Below, piece after piece: positions 6,132 to 7,363 of a stretch of 7,363 bases of DNA. The notes below the pieces were generated by a model that worked only from the letters and a program-made list of their open reading frames with translations, was not told where the DNA came from and made no database searches. The position numbers were made by a program, and so were the translations under genes. This stretch comes from UBA6168 sp964442355. Lineage in GTDB: Bacteria; Bacteroidota; Bacteroidia; Chitinophagales; Saprospiraceae. Position 1 is the stretch's first letter. Each line of letters opens with the position of its first letter. The DNA lies in contig CAYTZS010000234.1 of assembly GCA_964442355.1 (NCBI GenBank), forward strand, positions 1-7,363. The letters are read 5' to 3'.

Positions 6132-6938
6132 GTGAGAATCGCCATACTCGCCATTATCCCATGCCTGTTTTTGTTCGGATGCAAAGGGGCAAAGAAGCAT
6201 CGTCTGCAAAGTGAAAAAGGGCTCAAGGTCCGTTTCGAAATTAAAAATTTTCAAGAAAAACTGGGGGACTGCGATAAGCAAGACGGTGCTTGTGCCCAAA
6301 TTGACATGGTGTATCCATTGGTGGTCGAAGGCGTTCCCGCTATTCAGGAGTCCATCAATGACTCCATTTTTGGTTTTTTGATTCAAAACTTAGTTTTCGA
6401 GGAGTTTCGGGCAGACAATTCTAAAGACAACCTTGACAAAGCAGCAAAGTCATTCCTGCAAGAATGGCAGAATGCCAAAAAGGAAAACCCCGATGACGAA
6501 TCCAATGCCAGTTGGGAAGTGAGCGTGACGGGCGAGGTTGGCCTCCACACGCCGAAGGTGGCTTCCATCACGCTCGGTTCATACTCCTACGCTGGTGGCG
6601 CTCACCCAAATTCCTATGTTGCGGTGTTGAATTTTGACCTGAATACTGGAAAGGCACTCACTTGGCAAGATTTCATCAATGACACTAAAGCATTGGAAAA
6701 ACTAGCGGAAAAGGAATTCAAGAAGGCCAGAGAACTTCCATCGGATGCGAATCTTGAGGAAGAAGGCTTTTTCTGGGGAGGTTCATTCGTATTGCCGAAG
6801 AACTTTGAGCTACAAGAAGAAGGCATCTACTTTTGGTACAACCCCTTCGAAGTGGCAGCCTACGCCCAAGGCCCAACCGACTTTATCATTTCTTACAAAG
6901 ACCTTGGTAAGCTCTTCAAAAAGGAAGTCGTGTTTTAA
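6132..6938 (+). CDS. DUF4163/DUF3298-domain lipoprotein
   Basis: Predicted envelope lipoprotein of 268 residues; function unknown. A short signal peptide, MRIAILAIIPCLFLFGC, ends in a lipobox (LFG|C17), so it should be lipidated and held in the inner or outer membrane facing the periplasm or surface. Residues about 30-110 fit a DUF4163-like N-terminal half with two nearby cysteines (C47, C54). The C-terminal half is DUF3298, shown by SYAGGAHPNSY (152-162), a D-x-x-TGK turn (169-174) and YNPFEVAAYAQGP (236-248). The same domain pair occurs in the RsiV anti-sigma factor and in many uncharacterised Bacteroidota lipoproteins, but no sigma factor gene is seen here. The start is GTG: an in-frame stop at 6099-6101 and the absence of any ATG between it and 6132 leave no other common start that keeps the signal peptide. 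It is divergent from the deiminase gene and overlaps the miaA 3' end. Confidence 0.88.
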   Translation: MRIAILAIIPCLFLFGCKGAKKHRLQSEKGLKVRFEIKNFQEKLGDCDKQDGACAQIDMVYPLVVEGVPAIQESINDSIFGFLIQNLVFEEFRADNSKDNLDKAAKSFLQEWQNAKKENPDDESNASWEVSVTGEVGLHTPKVASITLGSYSYAGGAHPNSYVAVLNFDLNTGKALTWQDFINDTKALEKLAEKEFKKARELPSDANLEEEGFFWGGSFVLPKNFELQEEGIYFWYNPFEVAAYAQGPTDFIISYKDLGKLFKKEVVF

Positions 6939-7363
6939 GTTTTTGGGGCAACCTTCTCGTCAAGGTAAGTGAGTAATTCGACCGTATTTCGTGGGTCAAA
7001 TGCCTGCCAATGCGGGTCTTTCCGCAACCATGTGGACTGCCGTTTGGCATATCGTCGGCTGTTCTGTTTGATTTTTTCGACAGCTTCCTCAAGCGTGCAT
7101 TTTTCATCAAAAAAATCGAAAAGCTCCTGATAACCAACGGTTTGCAAGGCGTTCAATTGCCGCTTGGGGTAAAGTTGCCGAGCCTCTTCTAGCAGGCCAA
7201 GGCGCATCATTTCGTCCACCCGATGGTTGATTCTTTCGTACAAAATAGGGCGCTCCAACTCCAGCAGCACGTAAATTGGCTCAAAAAATCGCTGCTTCCG
7301 TTCCTTTGTTCTGAAGCTCGAAAACGGCTGTCCACTAGCTCGACAAACGGACAGTGCCCGAAT
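6935..7363 (-). CDS. miaA: tRNA dimethylallyltransferase, C-terminal part; 5' end beyond window
   Basis: MiaA transfers a dimethylallyl group from DMAPP to N6 of A37 in tRNAs that read codons beginning with U, the first step to ms2i6A; it acts in the cytoplasm. The frame is open to the last base of the window, giving 142 C-terminal residues of a protein of about 300. The GTG at 7270 is internal, since the residues before it (RASGQPFSSFRTKERK) are still MiaA-like. Recognisable pieces are RPILYERINHRVDEMM, GLLEEARQLYP, ALQTVGYQELFDFFD and the basic RRYAKRQSTWLRKDP near the end. The P-loop and DMAPP site would be upstream and are not visible. Its TAA stop shares the TTAA at 6935-6938 with the stop of the convergent lipoprotein gene. 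Confidence 0.95.
   Translation of the reverse strand: MRALSVCRASGQPFSSFRTKERKQRFFEPIYVLLELERPILYERINHRVDEMMRLGLLEEARQLYPKRQLNALQTVGYQELFDFFDEKCTLEEAVEKIKQNSRRYAKRQSTWLRKDPHWQAFDPRNTVELLTYLDEKVAPKT

Noticed and set aside
5967..6386. Minus-strand open frame of 139 codons across the divergent promoter region
   Set aside because: It lies antisense to the lipoprotein gene and out of frame with the deiminase gene; no domain or signal is seen, so it is a shadow.

Overview
The window looks like ordinary chromosome from a member of the Bacteroidota, plausibly an environmental lineage such as the Saprospiria or Chitinophagia, although the genus cannot be fixed from sequence alone. Three things point there. 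A secreted enzyme ends in a type IX secretion (T9SS) sorting domain. Starts lack Shine-Dalgarno sequences and have A- or T-rich stretches upstream instead. The class II ribonucleotide reductase, CorA and MiaA proteins read like Bacteroidota versions of those families. I see no mobile element, CRISPR array, tRNA or rRNA.

Layout: (1) positions 1-894, plus strand, a CorA-family Mg2+ channel missing its first residues. (2) 895-1418, a 524-base non-coding stretch with inverted repeats and a cluster of DnaA-box-like sites. (3) 1419-4025, plus strand, complete nrdJ, the cobalamin-dependent ribonucleotide reductase. (4) 4026-4207, a convergent intergenic region with three inverted repeats, one of them a good Rho-independent terminator for nrdJ. 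(5) 4208-5977, minus strand, a secreted arginine/agmatine deiminase-family protein with the domain order of Porphyromonas gingivalis peptidylarginine deiminase (PPAD). (6) 5978-6131, a divergent promoter region. (7) 6132-6938, plus strand, a DUF4163/DUF3298 lipoprotein. (8) 6935-7363, minus strand, the C-terminal half of miaA, whose stop codon overlaps the lipoprotein stop.

The genes do not form one pathway. They are single transcription units for ion transport, dNTP synthesis, extracellular arginine modification, the cell envelope and tRNA modification, arranged convergently or divergently. The most interesting items are the PPAD-like secreted deiminase, with an intact catalytic set and a near match to the PPAD arginine pair that reads peptide C-termini, and the nrdJ upstream region, where DnaA-box-like sites and a strong hairpin suggest replication-linked or RNA-level control. 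I found no convincing wholly new multi-gene system.
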